42,255 bases of DNA from Hyphomicrobiales bacterium (GCA_900465665.1 UBJO01000012.1:1-42255); one strand, 5' to 3'; shown: positions 18,284 through 27,684, counted from the first letter of the stretch. The notes: generated by a model not told the origin, from the sequence alone. A program made the numbers and translations.

Positions 18284-18299
18284 TTGACGTAAACGTCAA
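18284..18299. promoter_or_regulatory. LiuR-like palindrome upstream of fadD
   Basis: TTGACGT-AA-ACGTCAA is a perfect inverted repeat. It resembles operators of MerR-family LiuR regulators that control branched-chain amino acid and fatty-acid degradation genes in proteobacteria. On the minus strand it overlaps a TTGACG -35 box with TAGCCT 18 bases further on, the long spacer expected of MerR-type promoters. No liuR gene is in the window. Confidence 0.5.
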
Positions 18300-18429
18300 T
18301 ATTACGGCGCCCGCCAAAATTGCGGATCAAATTCGGGAACAACGGGCATCGGGCGACGTTTTCAATTCATACGCTTGGCACGAGGAGCAGAGGCCAGGCA
18401 CGAGGAACCAACCGAAAGGGAGTAGAGAC

Positions 18430-18822
18430 ATGCTGCAACAGGACAACGACAAGCCCCTCCGTGACCCGAACGTCAAGGATACGCATTCGCTGATCGCCAG
18501 CGACCGTGTGGAAGGCACCCGCGTCTACGGCGCCGATGGCAAGCATATCGGCTCGATCGAGCGCCTGATCCTCGGCAAGAGGGACGGCCGCGTCGCCTAT
18601 GCCGTGCTTAGCTTCGGCGGCTTCATGGGCATCGGCCACGACCACTATCCGCTGCCCTGGGATAAGCTGTCCTACGACACGCAGCTGGATGGCTACCGCA
18701 TCGATCTGACCAAGGAACAGATCGAAGGCGCGCCAAGCTACGCGGATGATGACGACACCTGGTACAACGACAACGGCCGCCGGGTCTACGATTACTACGG
18801 CGTGCCGCCCTACTGGATGTAA
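18430..18822 (+). CDS. PRC-barrel domain protein
   Basis: 130-residue soluble protein with a PRC-barrel fold (about residues 20-85; VYGADGKHIGSIERLILGKR, then VAYAVLSFGGFMGIGHDHYPLPW). The tail is rich in Tyr and Asp (YADDDDTWYNDNGRRVYDYYG). This layout is common in small stress-related rhizobial proteins, but function is unknown. GGGAG lies seven bases before the ATG at 18430. A double hairpin follows the stop. Its promoter region is shared with divergent fadD. Confidence 0.8.
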   Translation: MLQQDNDKPLRDPNVKDTHSLIASDRVEGTRVYGADGKHIGSIERLILGKRDGRVAYAVLSFGGFMGIGHDHYPLPWDKLSYDTQLDGYRIDLTKEQIEGAPSYADDDDTWYNDNGRRVYDYYGVPPYWM

Positions 18823-18846
18823 GTCTCCCGCGAGGCCGGAACGGAA

Positions 18847-18911
18847 GGGTCCCGCCGCGTGCGGGACCCACCGACGGCCACAAAAACCTCCGGCGAAAGT
18901 CGGAGGTTTTT
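18847..18911 (+). terminator. Double hairpin terminator after the PRC-barrel gene
   Basis: GGGTCCCGC/GCGGGACCC (18847-18869) is followed by AAAAACCTCCG/CGGAGGTTTTT (18882-18911). The second has an A-run before and a T-run after, so it should work on both strands, ending this gene and the convergent mannosidase gene. Confidence 0.8.
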
Positions 18912-18932
18912 GCATGAGTGCTTTGGTCTATC

Positions 18933-21386
18933 TCAACCCGCTGACACGAGATCGTTGGCCGAGCGCAGAACCGTCCCCACCACGATATCAGCCACACCGA
19001 TCGCCGCCCGCGTCTCCACTTCAAACACATGCGTCTCGCCCGGCAAGAGCGTGGTCAGCATCGTATCCACCACCGCATCCGGATCGAGACGATCGGCCAT
19101 CAGGCAGAGATCCTTCAGCAGGTTGACGGCGGTCACCGCGACCGCGTACCCACTCTCCCGTTTGCTGACCTCTATCCTCATCTCCGGCTTCGGCAGCTTG
19201 AGGTCGATATCCTCGACAAAATAGTGAAACGCCCGCCGGTCCAGCATGTCGACGACGATCACTTCATTGCCGGGATCGTCGGCGGTCGCGATATCCTCGG
19301 GCAGCGTGAATGCCTTCGCCTCGAACCGGTCGCAAAGCAGCCGCCAGAATTCGAACTCGGCAAGCACAGTCCCATCGAGCCGCAGCCGCCTGCCCGAAAT
19401 CTTCGCCCGCCAGAACAGCGTCCTCTCGTTGACGGCAACGGCCGCAAGCCCGCTTTCGCGCGGCTGGATCGTCAGAAGTCGGGGATCGAAAGCCTGTCGC
19501 ATCGCATACCACAGCGGCTTGCGCCGCCCGGCCGAATCCAGCGCCGCCCAGGAGGTCACCGGCCAGCAATCGTTGAACTGCCAGACGACCGCGCCCTTGC
19601 AGATATCGCGGTGCGAGCGCATGTGCTCGACTGCGAAGCGGATGGCGCGCGCCTGGTTCAGCTGCGTGGCGAAATGCCAGTCGTTCATCGTCCGAGGCTC
19701 GGGCAGATGGCCGGCCAGGCCACGGATAAGCTTGTCGTTGCCCTGCGTCGCCTTCTGGTGATGGAAGACGCCGTTGGAGAGCGGCGTCAGCGGCGCGTCG
19801 TGCACGCTTTCTTCCAGCGTTGCCCAGTTGGGCGGCGCCTGCCAGCCGAATTCGGAGCAGAAGCGCGGGATATAGTTGCGGTAGACCTCGTAGCCCACGT
19901 CGTTCCACACATCCCATATGTGCTTGCATCCATGCGCATCCGCATTCGGTTCGATCTCCATCGTGCCGGAATAGGGACTGCCGGGATAATAGGGGCGGTC
20001 GGGATCGAGCTCGGCGCAGAGCCTCGGCAGGATATCGAGATAATAGCCAAGCCCCCAGCTCTCACCCTCCTTGATGATCGGCCGCCAGCCCCACTCGTCG
20101 AAACCCCAGATATTCTCGTTGTTGCCGTTCCAGACGATCAATGAGGGATGCGGCATCAGCCGTGCGACGTTGTCGCGAACCTCCGCCTCGACCTCACCAC
20201 GGAGCGGCTCTTCCTCGGGATAGGAGGCGCAGGCAAACAGGAAATCCTGCCACACCAGCATGCCCACGCGGTCGCATTCCTCGTAAAATTCGTCCCGCTC
20301 GAAGATGCCGCCGCCCCATACCCGCAATAGGTTGATGTTGGCGGCCTTCGCCTCGTCGATCCGCGAGGCATAGCGCTCGGCGGTGACCCGCGAGGGGAAG
20401 CAATCGTCGGGGATCCAGTTCGCGCCGCAGAGAAACAGCGGCACGTCGTTGATCACGAAGGTAAAGGCCGAGCCATGTTCATCCGGGGAAGTGTCGAGCC
20501 GCACCGAGCGGAAGCCGATCTGCTTCGCATAGTGGTCGAGCAGCTCATCGCTCTCGCCATCGTGCAGTTCAACCCGCAGCGGATAAAGCGGCTGCGCGCC
20601 GAGATGATGCGGCCACCAGATCTGCGGCGAGGGCACGCGCACCTGGAAACTGACCTCGTCGCTCCTGGCCTCGACGATCTCACTATGCGTGACACCGCCG
20701 ATGCTGGCCGTGATGCGGCAGTCGCCGGCGTCACCAGCGCGCGCAATCTTTGCCCGCACTTTCACCATCCCGTCTCCACCGGCAAGCGTTGCCGAAACCA
20801 GCGTTTCGGCAAGCCGCGCCTTCGCCCAGCGCTCCAGCCGCACCGGCTTCCAGATCCCCGCCGTCACCAGCGTCGGGCCCCAGTCCCAGCCGAAATTGCA
20901 GGCCATCTTGCGCATCAGGTTGCCGGGGCCGGGATAGTTGTTCGGCCGGTAGCCGTAATGCGCTTCCATCTCCGAGCCGTAAGCGTACGCCGAGCGGAAG
21001 GTCACGACCAGCTCGTTGCCCTCGGCCTTCAGACGATCGGAAACGTCGAAGCGGTAGGTGCGGTGCATGTTGAACGTCTGGCCGATCTCTTCGCCATTGA
21101 GCAAGATCGTCGCCACCGTATCCAGCCCGTCGAAGACAAGCTCCTGCACGAGATCGGCATCGGGCGATGCGTCGAAGCGGCAGCGATAGGTCCAGTCCTC
21201 GCGGCCGATCCAGTCATTGGTGATCTCGTTGACGTCGATATAGGGGTCGGGGATCAGCCGGCTCGCGAGCAGGTCCAGATGCACGCATCCGGGCACATGC
21301 GCCGGCACCGTTTTCGGCAGGTCCGGCTTTCCTGCAACGTTACAGTTGAGGGTCCAGCCGGTATGCAGGTCTGTCTTGGAAATCAT
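18933..21386 (-). CDS. Glycoside hydrolase family 2 beta-mannosidase
   Basis: 817-residue enzyme removing terminal beta-mannose from manno-oligosaccharides. The N-terminal sugar-binding jelly roll carries FGWDWGPTLVTAGIWKPV (about residues 165-182). The TIM barrel has LLRVWGGGIFERDEFYE, the acid/base Glu424 in NGNNE and the nucleophile Glu512 in SEFGWQ. These are the hallmarks of GH2 beta-mannosidases rather than beta-galactosidases. No signal peptide is seen, so it should be cytoplasmic and act on imported sugars. It is followed upstream on the same strand by a small glyoxalase-fold gene ten bases away, perhaps cotranscribed. Confidence 0.88.
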   Translation of the reverse strand: MISKTDLHTGWTLNCNVAGKPDLPKTVPAHVPGCVHLDLLASRLIPDPYIDVNEITNDWIGREDWTYRCRFDASPDADLVQELVFDGLDTVATILLNGEEIGQTFNMHRTYRFDVSDRLKAEGNELVVTFRSAYAYGSEMEAHYGYRPNNYPGPGNLMRKMACNFGWDWGPTLVTAGIWKPVRLERWAKARLAETLVSATLAGGDGMVKVRAKIARAGDAGDCRITASIGGVTHSEIVEARSDEVSFQVRVPSPQIWWPHHLGAQPLYPLRVELHDGESDELLDHYAKQIGFRSVRLDTSPDEHGSAFTFVINDVPLFLCGANWIPDDCFPSRVTAERYASRIDEAKAANINLLRVWGGGIFERDEFYEECDRVGMLVWQDFLFACASYPEEEPLRGEVEAEVRDNVARLMPHPSLIVWNGNNENIWGFDEWGWRPIIKEGESWGLGYYLDILPRLCAELDPDRPYYPGSPYSGTMEIEPNADAHGCKHIWDVWNDVGYEVYRNYIPRFCSEFGWQAPPNWATLEESVHDAPLTPLSNGVFHHQKATQGNDKLIRGLAGHLPEPRTMNDWHFATQLNQARAIRFAVEHMRSHRDICKGAVVWQFNDCWPVTSWAALDSAGRRKPLWYAMRQAFDPRLLTIQPRESGLAAVAVNERTLFWRAKISGRRLRLDGTVLAEFEFWRLLCDRFEAKAFTLPEDIATADDPGNEVIVVDMLDRRAFHYFVEDIDLKLPKPEMRIEVSKRESGYAVAVTAVNLLKDLCLMADRLDPDAVVDTMLTTLLPGETHVFEVETRAAIGVADIVVGTVLRSANDLVSAG

Positions 21387-21395
21387 CGGGTTCTC

Positions 21396-21803
21396 TTAGA
21401 GATAGCGGCCGTGGCGCTGCAGGACTTCGATCTTGTAGCCGTCGGGATCGGTGATGAAGAAGAACAGGGCAAGCAGCTTGCCGTCGCGGTTAAGCTCCGT
21501 GAGCTTGCCGGGATTGAGCCCGGCTTCCGTCAGCCGCTTGTGCTCGACGGCGACCTCGTCGACCGACACCGCCAGATGCCCGTAGCCATCACCGAGGTTA
21601 TAGGGTTCGACGCGGCCCTTGTTGACGGTCAGCTCAAGCTCGAAGCCGGTCTCGCGGTTGCTGAGATAGATCAGCGTGAAGGTGTCGAAATCGATGCGGT
21701 CGGCGACCTCGAGCCCGAAGACCTTGCCGTAGAATTCGACCGAGCGCGCTTCGTCGAGAACGCGGATCATCGAGTGAATCATCTTGGCCAAGGCTGCCTC
21801 CAT
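21396..21803 (-). CDS. VOC/glyoxalase I-like protein
   Basis: 135-residue metalloprotein of the vicinal oxygen chelate fold. MIHSMIRVLDEARSVEFYGKVFGL starts the first module and GYGHLAVSVDEVAVEH the second; the end TDPDGYKIEVLQRHG is typical of lactoylglutathione lyase (GloA). Metal ligands His, Glu, His and Glu are at plausible places. It would detoxify methylglyoxal with glutathione. The start at 21803 or the in-frame ATG at 21782, where glyoxalases usually begin, are both possible. It lies between the mannosidase and the osmoprotectant operon on the same strand. Confidence 0.8.
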   Translation of the reverse strand: MEAALAKMIHSMIRVLDEARSVEFYGKVFGLEVADRIDFDTFTLIYLSNRETGFELELTVNKGRVEPYNLGDGYGHLAVSVDEVAVEHKRLTEAGLNPGKLTELNRDGKLLALFFFITDPDGYKIEVLQRHGRYL

Positions 21804-21836
21804 CGTGCGTATCAGGCCGCTTTGGTAGCTGCTGCC

Positions 21837-22586
21837 TTAGGCCGTGCGCAAGCCCATTCTTCGAGTCATCGCGCTTTCCACCAATCCCACCGCGTCATAG
21901 ATCAACAGCGCCATCAGGCCGACGATCAGGCCGCCCTGCAGGATGAAGGCCGTGTTGTCAGATATCAGCCCGGCGATGATCACTTCGCCGAGCGCCTTGG
22001 CGGCCACCGTGGAGCCGATGGTGGCCGTTCCGATATTGATCACGGTCGCCACCTTCACGCCCTCGATGATCAGCGGCAGCGCCAGGGGCAGTTCCACCTG
22101 GAACAGCCGCTGCGTCGGGTTCATGCCCATGCCGTCGGCGGCATCGAGCACGGCGGGGGAGACCTGACGCAGGCCGGAGATGGTGTTTTCGAAGATCGGC
22201 AGCAGCCCGTAGAGAAACAGCGCCACCAGCGTCGGCCCGGCGCCGAAGCCCATCGCCGGCACCGCCAGCGCCAGCACCGCGACCGGCGGAAAGGTCTGCC
22301 CGGCATTGGCGATGGCGCGCGACAGCGGCAGGAAATCGGCGCCGCTCCGCCGCGTCACGAAGACGCCGCCCAGAATGGCGACCACGGCGCTCCCGACAAT
22401 CGAGATCAGCACCAGCTGCAGATGCCCGAGCGCCAGAAGCGGCAGGCTGCTTTGCGTGTAGACGGCGGGCGCGTTGTTCTTGGTCAGCGGCGTCAGCAGG
22501 AAGGACAGCCACTCCGTCCGGAACAACAGGATCAGAAGCAGCGCCAAGGCCGCGACGCGAAAGAGATTGGCGGTGAGGAGCTTCAT
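21837..22586 (-). CDS. yehW: Osmoprotectant-type ABC permease (YehW-like)
   Basis: 249-residue inner-membrane permease of the glycine betaine/carnitine/choline (ProW/OpuCB) type with about six membrane helices. The EAA-loop region reads DAADGMGMNPTQRLFQVELPLALP. It is the last gene of a four-gene operon whose order and sizes (304, 388, 314 and 249 residues) match E. coli yehZYXW. Its start overlaps the ATPase stop by four bases. Confidence 0.85.
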   Translation of the reverse strand: MKLLTANLFRVAALALLLILLFRTEWLSFLLTPLTKNNAPAVYTQSSLPLLALGHLQLVLISIVGSAVVAILGGVFVTRRSGADFLPLSRAIANAGQTFPPVAVLALAVPAMGFGAGPTLVALFLYGLLPIFENTISGLRQVSPAVLDAADGMGMNPTQRLFQVELPLALPLIIEGVKVATVINIGTATIGSTVAAKALGEVIIAGLISDNTAFILQGGLIVGLMALLIYDAVGLVESAMTRRMGLRTA

Positions 22587-23527
22587 TCCTTGCGGCCCAG
22601 CTCCAGAAGGTGCGACATCGAGATCGACCCGATCGCCGCCTTCTTCTCGTTCTCGACGGCGGCTTCGTCGATCCCCTGCCAGATCATTTCGGCCAGCGCG
22701 TCGCGCAGGCTGAGCGATTGCGGCAGGCCATGGTCGAGCCCGGCCTTGGCCGGCGCCATGCCCGATGTCAGCGGCAACAGCGACATGCGCTTCAGCGCCC
22801 GGTCGGTCGTTCCTGTCAACTGCTGCACGAAGGGGTCGGCGGGTTCGGTGATGATCTTCTCCGGCGTCGAATATTGCAGCAGCCTGCCGCCGCGCATCAC
22901 CGCGATCCGGTTGCCGAGGTGGAAGGCCTCGTCCATGTCGTGGGTGACGAGAATGATCGTCGTTCCGAACTGTTTCTGGATCGCCAGAAGATCGTCCTGC
23001 GCCTTGCCGCGAATGACGGGATCGAGCGCGCCGAAGGGCTCGTCCATGATCAGCACCTCCGGCCCCGCGGCCAGCGCGCGCGCAACGCCGACGCGCTGCT
23101 GCTCGCCGCCGGAAAGCTGGTGCGGATATTTCCTGGCGAAGGATTTGGGGTCGAGATTGAAGAGGCCGAGCAGTTCGTCGACGCGGGCGTCAATCCTGCC
23201 GCGCTCCCAGCCGAGCAGCTGCGGCACCGTCGCGATGTTCTGCGCCACCGTGCGGTGCGGAAAGAGACCGTTGCCTTGGATCACGTAACCGATATTGCGG
23301 CGCAGCTCCGTCTCCGGCACGTCGGCCACGTTGCGCCCGCCGACACGGATTTCGCCTGACGTCATCGGCACCAGCCGGTTGATCATCCGGATCAATGTCG
23401 ATTTGCCGGAGCCCGAGGTTCCGACGATGACGGTGATCTCGCCCTTCTCGACCGCCATCGACACATTGTCGACCACGGTCGTGTCGCCGTAGCGCTTGGT
23501 GACGTTGCGGATGTCGATCATGCTCAT
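22583..23527 (-). CDS. yehX: Osmoprotectant-type ABC ATPase (YehX-like)
   Basis: 314-residue cytoplasmic ATPase. Walker A is GTSGSGKST (about residues 35-43), the signature is LSGGEQQRVGVARAL, Walker B is VLIMDEPFGALD and the H-loop is VTHDMDEA. The domain is of the ProV/OpuCA class; the C-terminal 80 residues are a regulatory extension without clear CBS repeats. It overlaps both neighbouring permease genes by four bases, so the three are translationally coupled. Confidence 0.88.
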   Translation of the reverse strand: MSMIDIRNVTKRYGDTTVVDNVSMAVEKGEITVIVGTSGSGKSTLIRMINRLVPMTSGEIRVGGRNVADVPETELRRNIGYVIQGNGLFPHRTVAQNIATVPQLLGWERGRIDARVDELLGLFNLDPKSFARKYPHQLSGGEQQRVGVARALAAGPEVLIMDEPFGALDPVIRGKAQDDLLAIQKQFGTTIILVTHDMDEAFHLGNRIAVMRGGRLLQYSTPEKIITEPADPFVQQLTGTTDRALKRMSLLPLTSGMAPAKAGLDHGLPQSLSLRDALAEMIWQGIDEAAVENEKKAAIGSISMSHLLELGRKE

Positions 23528-24690
23528 GCGGCAGGTCCCCGTATGCTGTCGGCGACCGCATCGAGAATGACGGCCGAAGAGAAGGCGAAGATGACGGTCG
23601 GCACGGCGCCGAGGAGAACGAGGTCCATGGCCGTCTGGCCAAGCCCCTGGAAGATGAAGACGCCGAAACCGCCACCGCCGATCAGCGCCGCCACCGTCAC
23701 CAGCCCGATCGCCTGCACCAGCACGATCCGGATACCCGTGAGGATGACTGGCAGCGCCAGCGGCAGGTCGATGCCGGTGAGGATTTGGCGCCGCGTCAGC
23801 CCCATGCCGGCGGCGGCATCGCGCACGGCGGGATCGACGCCCTCGAGACCGACGACGGTGTTGGCCACGATCGGCAGCAGCGAATAGAGCACCAGCGCGA
23901 TCAGGGCGGGGGCCGCGCCGATGCCGCTGATCCCGAGCGCCGCCGCCAGCGGCACATGCGCCGCGAGATAGCCGAGCGGCAGCATCAGCAGGCCGAAGAG
24001 CGCGAGGCTCGGGATCGTCTGGATCAGGCTCAGCCCCTGCAAGAGCGCCGCCCGGAGTTTGGGCACCCAGAAACAGACGATGCCAAGCGGCAGGCCGATC
24101 GCCACCGAGATCGCCAGCGACCCGAAGGCCAGCTCAACATGCGTCCATGCCTCGGCCCAGAACTGATCGCCGCGATTGGCGAATTCGCGCATGATCGAGA
24201 GACTGTTAAGCAGCCCCGACCACAGAAAAACACCGAGCAGACAGGCGTAAGCAGCAAGCGCCGCGACCCGCATCCACGGCTTCAGCCGCACCTTCACCAG
24301 CGCATCCGATATGATCAGCGATGTGACCGCGAGCAGCACCCAGAAGCCGCCGCCAGGCGTCATGCGCGCCGCCGTGCTGCCCTCCGGTGTAAACGACGTC
24401 GCCACGAACCCGATCGCCGCCAGCAATGCCGCCAGACAGAGCGTCGAGATCGCAAGCCGTGCATAGGCGTTTTCGAGAAACAGCACCGCGCAGGCCGAGG
24501 AAACGAGGAGCAGGGTGAGGATGATGACGGAGGGCTGGTCCAGAAGCTGCATCAGCAACATCGGCTTGCCCGATGCGATCCGGTTCGCCTTCACGTAGAT
24601 GAATGGCAGCAATGCCGCCGCCGCGACGCCCGCGACCACGAGAACGACGCCGAGCCGGTCCAGTCTGCGGACCGCTAAGGTTTCTTCCAT
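23524..24690 (-). CDS. yehY: Osmoprotectant-type ABC permease (YehY-like)
   Basis: 388-residue permease, longer than YehW because of an N-terminal region of about 150 residues with several extra membrane helices. The transport domain follows (LAISVAIGLPLGIVCFW; DAAAGMGLTRRQILTGIDLPLALP as EAA loop). This extended form is characteristic of YehY (about 385 residues in E. coli). It pairs with the downstream permease and ATPase and overlaps the ATPase gene by four bases. The binding-protein gene lies upstream across a hairpin. Confidence 0.87.
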   Translation of the reverse strand: MEETLAVRRLDRLGVVLVVAGVAAAALLPFIYVKANRIASGKPMLLMQLLDQPSVIILTLLLVSSACAVLFLENAYARLAISTLCLAALLAAIGFVATSFTPEGSTAARMTPGGGFWVLLAVTSLIISDALVKVRLKPWMRVAALAAYACLLGVFLWSGLLNSLSIMREFANRGDQFWAEAWTHVELAFGSLAISVAIGLPLGIVCFWVPKLRAALLQGLSLIQTIPSLALFGLLMLPLGYLAAHVPLAAALGISGIGAAPALIALVLYSLLPIVANTVVGLEGVDPAVRDAAAGMGLTRRQILTGIDLPLALPVILTGIRIVLVQAIGLVTVAALIGGGGFGVFIFQGLGQTAMDLVLLGAVPTVIFAFSSAVILDAVADSIRGPAA

Positions 24691-24712
24691 CGATCCATCC
24701 CAGCCTGGAAGG

Positions 24713-24745
24713 AAAACGGCTCCGCATCCATCGCTGGATACGGAG
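24713..24745 (-). terminator. Attenuator-like hairpin between the osmF-like gene and yehY
   Basis: CTCCGCATCCA (24720-24730) pairs with TGGATACGGAG (24735-24745) with one mismatch. On the minus strand it is followed by CCGTTTT. It directly follows the binding-protein stop and may reduce read-through into the permease genes or protect the binding-protein mRNA. Confidence 0.55.
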
Positions 24746-24754
24746 CGTCGGCGA

Positions 24755-25669
24755 TTACTTCAGGAAGCCTTTTTCCTTCAGATAGGCCTCGGCAACGCTC
24801 TTCGCCGGCTCGCCATCGACCTGGATCTTGCCGTTCAGCTTGCGCAGCTCGTCGGCGGTCAGGCTCTTGAAGATCGGCGCCAGGATTTCTTCGATCTTCG
24901 GGTTCGCCTTCAGCACCTCCTCGCGGATGATCGGGGTCGGCGCATAGACCTGCTGCACGCTCTTGTCGTCTTCGAGAACGGTAAGCTCGGCGGCCTCGAT
25001 CGCGCCATCAGTGCCGTAGACCATGGCGGAATTGGCGCCGTTCGTCTGGTCCGCGGCGGCCTTGATCGTGGCGGCGGTATCACCGCCCGAGAGCACGATT
25101 TCCTGCTCCGGCTTCAGCGTGAAGCCATAGGTCGTCTGGAACGCCGGCAGCGCGCCGGCGGTGTTGACGAATTCGGCCGATGCCACCAGCTTCGCCTCGC
25201 CACCACCGGAAACCCACTTGCCGAAATCGGACATGCTCTTCAGATTGTTTTTCCCGGCAACATCGTTGCGCACGGCGATCGCCCATGTGTTGTTGGCGGG
25301 CGAGGGGGTCAGCCAGACGATCTTGTTGGCGTCGTAGTCCAGCTTCTTGGCCATGTCATAGCCCTGCTGGATGTTCTTCCAGGCGGCATCGTCGGGCTTG
25401 TTGAAGAAGAAGCCGGCATTGCCGGTGTATTCGGGATAGATGTCGATCTCGCCTGCGGTGATCGCTTTGCGCACCACGGGCGTGGCGCCGAGCGCGATGC
25501 GATCCTTCGTCTTGATGCCGTTGGCGTTCAGCGCCAGCGCGATGACGTTGCCGAGCAGCGTGCCCTCGGTGTCGATCTTCGACGACACCACGACATCCGC
25601 GGCCTGCACCGCACCGGCCGTCAGGGCACAGAGCGATACGGCAAGGGCTATTCTTTTCAGCATGACCAT
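24755..25669 (-). CDS. osmF: Osmoprotectant ABC substrate-binding protein (OsmF-like)
   Basis: 304-residue periplasmic binding protein with an N-terminal Sec signal peptide (MLKRIALAVSLCALTAGAVQAA). The mature part has VVSSKIDTEGTLLGNVIAL and EIDIYPEYTGNAGFF, blocks typical of the OpuAC/OsmF (YehZ) family. OsmF of E. coli binds glycine betaine-type compounds weakly; the actual ligand here is unknown. It is the first gene of the operon. Its promoter should lie in the 280 bases shared with divergent cutC. Confidence 0.87.
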   Translation of the reverse strand: MVMLKRIALAVSLCALTAGAVQAADVVVSSKIDTEGTLLGNVIALALNANGIKTKDRIALGATPVVRKAITAGEIDIYPEYTGNAGFFFNKPDDAAWKNIQQGYDMAKKLDYDANKIVWLTPSPANNTWAIAVRNDVAGKNNLKSMSDFGKWVSGGGEAKLVASAEFVNTAGALPAFQTTYGFTLKPEQEIVLSGGDTAATIKAAADQTNGANSAMVYGTDGAIEAAELTVLEDDKSVQQVYAPTPIIREEVLKANPKIEEILAPIFKSLTADELRKLNGKIQVDGEPAKSVAEAYLKEKGFLK

Positions 25670-25948
25670 CCCCTTATTCCTTCAAAGGCGCGGAAAGCCT
25701 TGGCACAAGGCGAACCGCTCGAAACTCCCCGGCGAAGACAGCGGACTGTCGGCGACCGATCCAATGCGTAACTGACATAGTGTGCATGATTGAAAAATCG
25801 ATGCGATTGCGAAAATACTGTTCACGACACTGTCCAATCGATCGATGGCCGATGTCTTCAGGTCTCCGCTCGCAAAACCAATTGTGCGATGCTAACCGGA
25901 AGATCAGGCTTAGGCTTGGACGATCATGAGATGACGAGGGAGGAAAGC

Positions 25949-26671
25949 GTGACAATCTTGCTTGAGGTATGCGTGGATAGCCCGCGCGGTCTGGCGGCGG
26001 CCATCGAAGGCGGCGCCGATCGTATCGAATTGTGCTCGGCACTCGAGATTGGCGGGCTCACGCCCGTCGCCGGCATGATGAAAGCGGCAGCGGCCGCTCC
26101 CATCCCCGTCTACGCGATGATCCGCCCACATGCCGGCCCTTTCGTTTTCGACAGCGGCGATGAAGCGGCGATGATGGCGGATATCGATGCCATCAGAGCC
26201 TTCGGCCTCGCCGGCGTGGTCATCGGGGCAAACCTTGCGGATGGCACGCTCGACATGCCGTTGCTGCGCCGGTTGAAAGCGCATGCGGAGGGCCTCGGCT
26301 CGACACTGCATCGCGCCTTCGACCTCGTTCCTGATCCCGATGCCGCGTTGGAGCAGGCCGTCGAACTCGGTTGCGAGCGCATCCTCACCTCCGGCTGCAT
26401 CCCCAAGGCCATCGATGGCCTGGAGACATTGGCGCGGTTGTCGAAGAAGGCGGCCGGGCGGATCTCGATCATGCCCGGCAGCGGCGTGCGCCCCGCCAAC
26501 GCGCCGCAGATCCTGCGCGCCACGGGTGCGCGCGAAATTCACGGCTCCTGCAGCTCTCCCGTCGCAAGCGTCGATCCGCGCGCGGTCGCCTTCGGTTTCG
26601 AGGCGGCGTCGCCCAACCGAACGGACGCGTCCATCGTGCGCCAGATGCGCGAGGCGATTGATAGTCTTTAG
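25949..26671 (+). CDS. cutC: Copper homeostasis protein CutC
   Basis: 240-residue TIM-barrel protein of the CutC family. Motifs: LLEVCVDSPRGLAAAIEGGADRIELC at the N-terminus, then GLTPVAGMM, YAMIRPHAG, STLHRAFD and the glycine-rich IMPGSGVRPAN. Despite the name, direct copper handling is poorly supported for the family. The GTG at 25949 is chosen because GGAGG lies five bases before it and the protein then begins just before the conserved LLEVCVDS; an in-frame ATG at 25931 has no good site. The last four bases overlap the end of the convergent dehydrogenase gene. Confidence 0.88.
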   Translation: MTILLEVCVDSPRGLAAAIEGGADRIELCSALEIGGLTPVAGMMKAAAAAPIPVYAMIRPHAGPFVFDSGDEAAMMADIDAIRAFGLAGVVIGANLADGTLDMPLLRRLKAHAEGLGSTLHRAFDLVPDPDAALEQAVELGCERILTSGCIPKAIDGLETLARLSKKAAGRISIMPGSGVRPANAPQILRATGAREIHGSCSSPVASVDPRAVAFGFEAASPNRTDASIVRQMREAIDSL

Positions 26672-27684
26672 CCGACTTTGATGACGGCCTTGATCAGGCC
26701 GCTCTTTTCATGCGCCCAGCGTGCCAGATCGCGCGGCGCATCGGCAAGCGTCGTGCGGTGGGTGATCAGCCGATCCACCGGCACGAGGCCGTTGGCGATC
26801 GAGGCCGCCACGTGCTCGAAATCGATCCGCGTCGCATTGCGGCTGCCGATCACCATCATTTCGCGCTTGTGGAACTCGGGGTCGGAGAAGCGGATATCGT
26901 CCTTCACGACGCTGACCAGAACCAGCGCGCCGCCATGCGCAACGAACTGGAACGCCTTCTCCATCGAGGGGCCGTAGCCGGTCGCGTCGAAAACGACGTC
27001 GAAGCCATCCCCGCCGGTCTTCGCCTTCACCGCATCAAGCGTCGCATCATTGGCGACGATGCCCGATGTGAAGCCAAAGCGCTCGGCGGCCATTTCCAGC
27101 CGCTCGGCGCTGGTATCGAGCAAGGTCACGTCATGGCCGGCGATCCGTGAAAAGATCGCCGCTCCAAGGCCGATCGGTCCGGCGCCGATGACGAGCGCGC
27201 GCGAGCCTGCGGGCGTAAGCGAGCGACGCACGGCATGCGCCCCGATCGCCAGGAATTCCACCGTCGCCGCCGCTTCGAGGCTCAGCCCCTGCGCGGCATA
27301 GAGATTGCCCGCCGGAACCGTGATCTCCTCGCAGAACGCCCCATCGGTGTGGACGCCGAGCACCTTGATATCGGTGCAGCAATTTGCCTTGTCCTTGCGG
27401 CAGGCGACGCATCGACCGCAGGAGATATACGGGTTGACGATCACAGGCGTGCCGACCGCGATCTCGACCCCTGCGCCGGTTTCCACCACGGTTGCCGAGA
27501 TCTCGTGGCCCATCACCCGCGGATATTCGAGAAACGGATGCTTGCCCTCGAAGATATGGTAGTCGGTGCCGCAGATGCCGACATGGCTGACGGCGAGCCG
27601 CGCCCAGCCGGCTTCAGGCGTGCCGGGAGAGGGGCGCTCGCCGATTTCGAGAACACCCGGTTGTTGGCAAAGCACGGCTTTCAT
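26668..27684 (-). CDS. Zinc-dependent alcohol dehydrogenase, fucose cluster
   Basis: 338-residue medium-chain dehydrogenase. Catalytic zinc ligands are in GICGTD and GHE; the structural zinc cysteines are in SCGRCVACRKDKANCC. The NAD-binding fold has VIGAGPIGLGAAIF with an acidic LLDTS after strand two, which favours NAD. It lies downstream of the sugar ABC genes on the same strand, 60 bases after the permease. In this setting it most likely oxidises a sugar-acid intermediate (for example a 2-keto-3-deoxy acid or an aldonate), but no substrate can be proved. A small hairpin at 27709-27732 separates it from the permease gene. Confidence 0.82.
   Translation of the reverse strand: MKAVLCQQPGVLEIGERPSPGTPEAGWARLAVSHVGICGTDYHIFEGKHPFLEYPRVMGHEISATVVETGAGVEIAVGTPVIVNPYISCGRCVACRKDKANCCTDIKVLGVHTDGAFCEEITVPAGNLYAAQGLSLEAAATVEFLAIGAHAVRRSLTPAGSRALVIGAGPIGLGAAIFSRIAGHDVTLLDTSAERLEMAAERFGFTSGIVANDATLDAVKAKTGGDGFDVVFDATGYGPSMEKAFQFVAHGGALVLVSVVKDDIRFSDPEFHKREMMVIGSRNATRIDFEHVAASIANGLVPVDRLITHRTTLADAPRDLARWAHEKSGLIKAVIKVG

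Noticed and set aside
20475..23288. 937-residue plus-strand open frame
   Set aside because: It runs antisense through the mannosidase, glyoxalase and ABC genes; no domain is recognisable.
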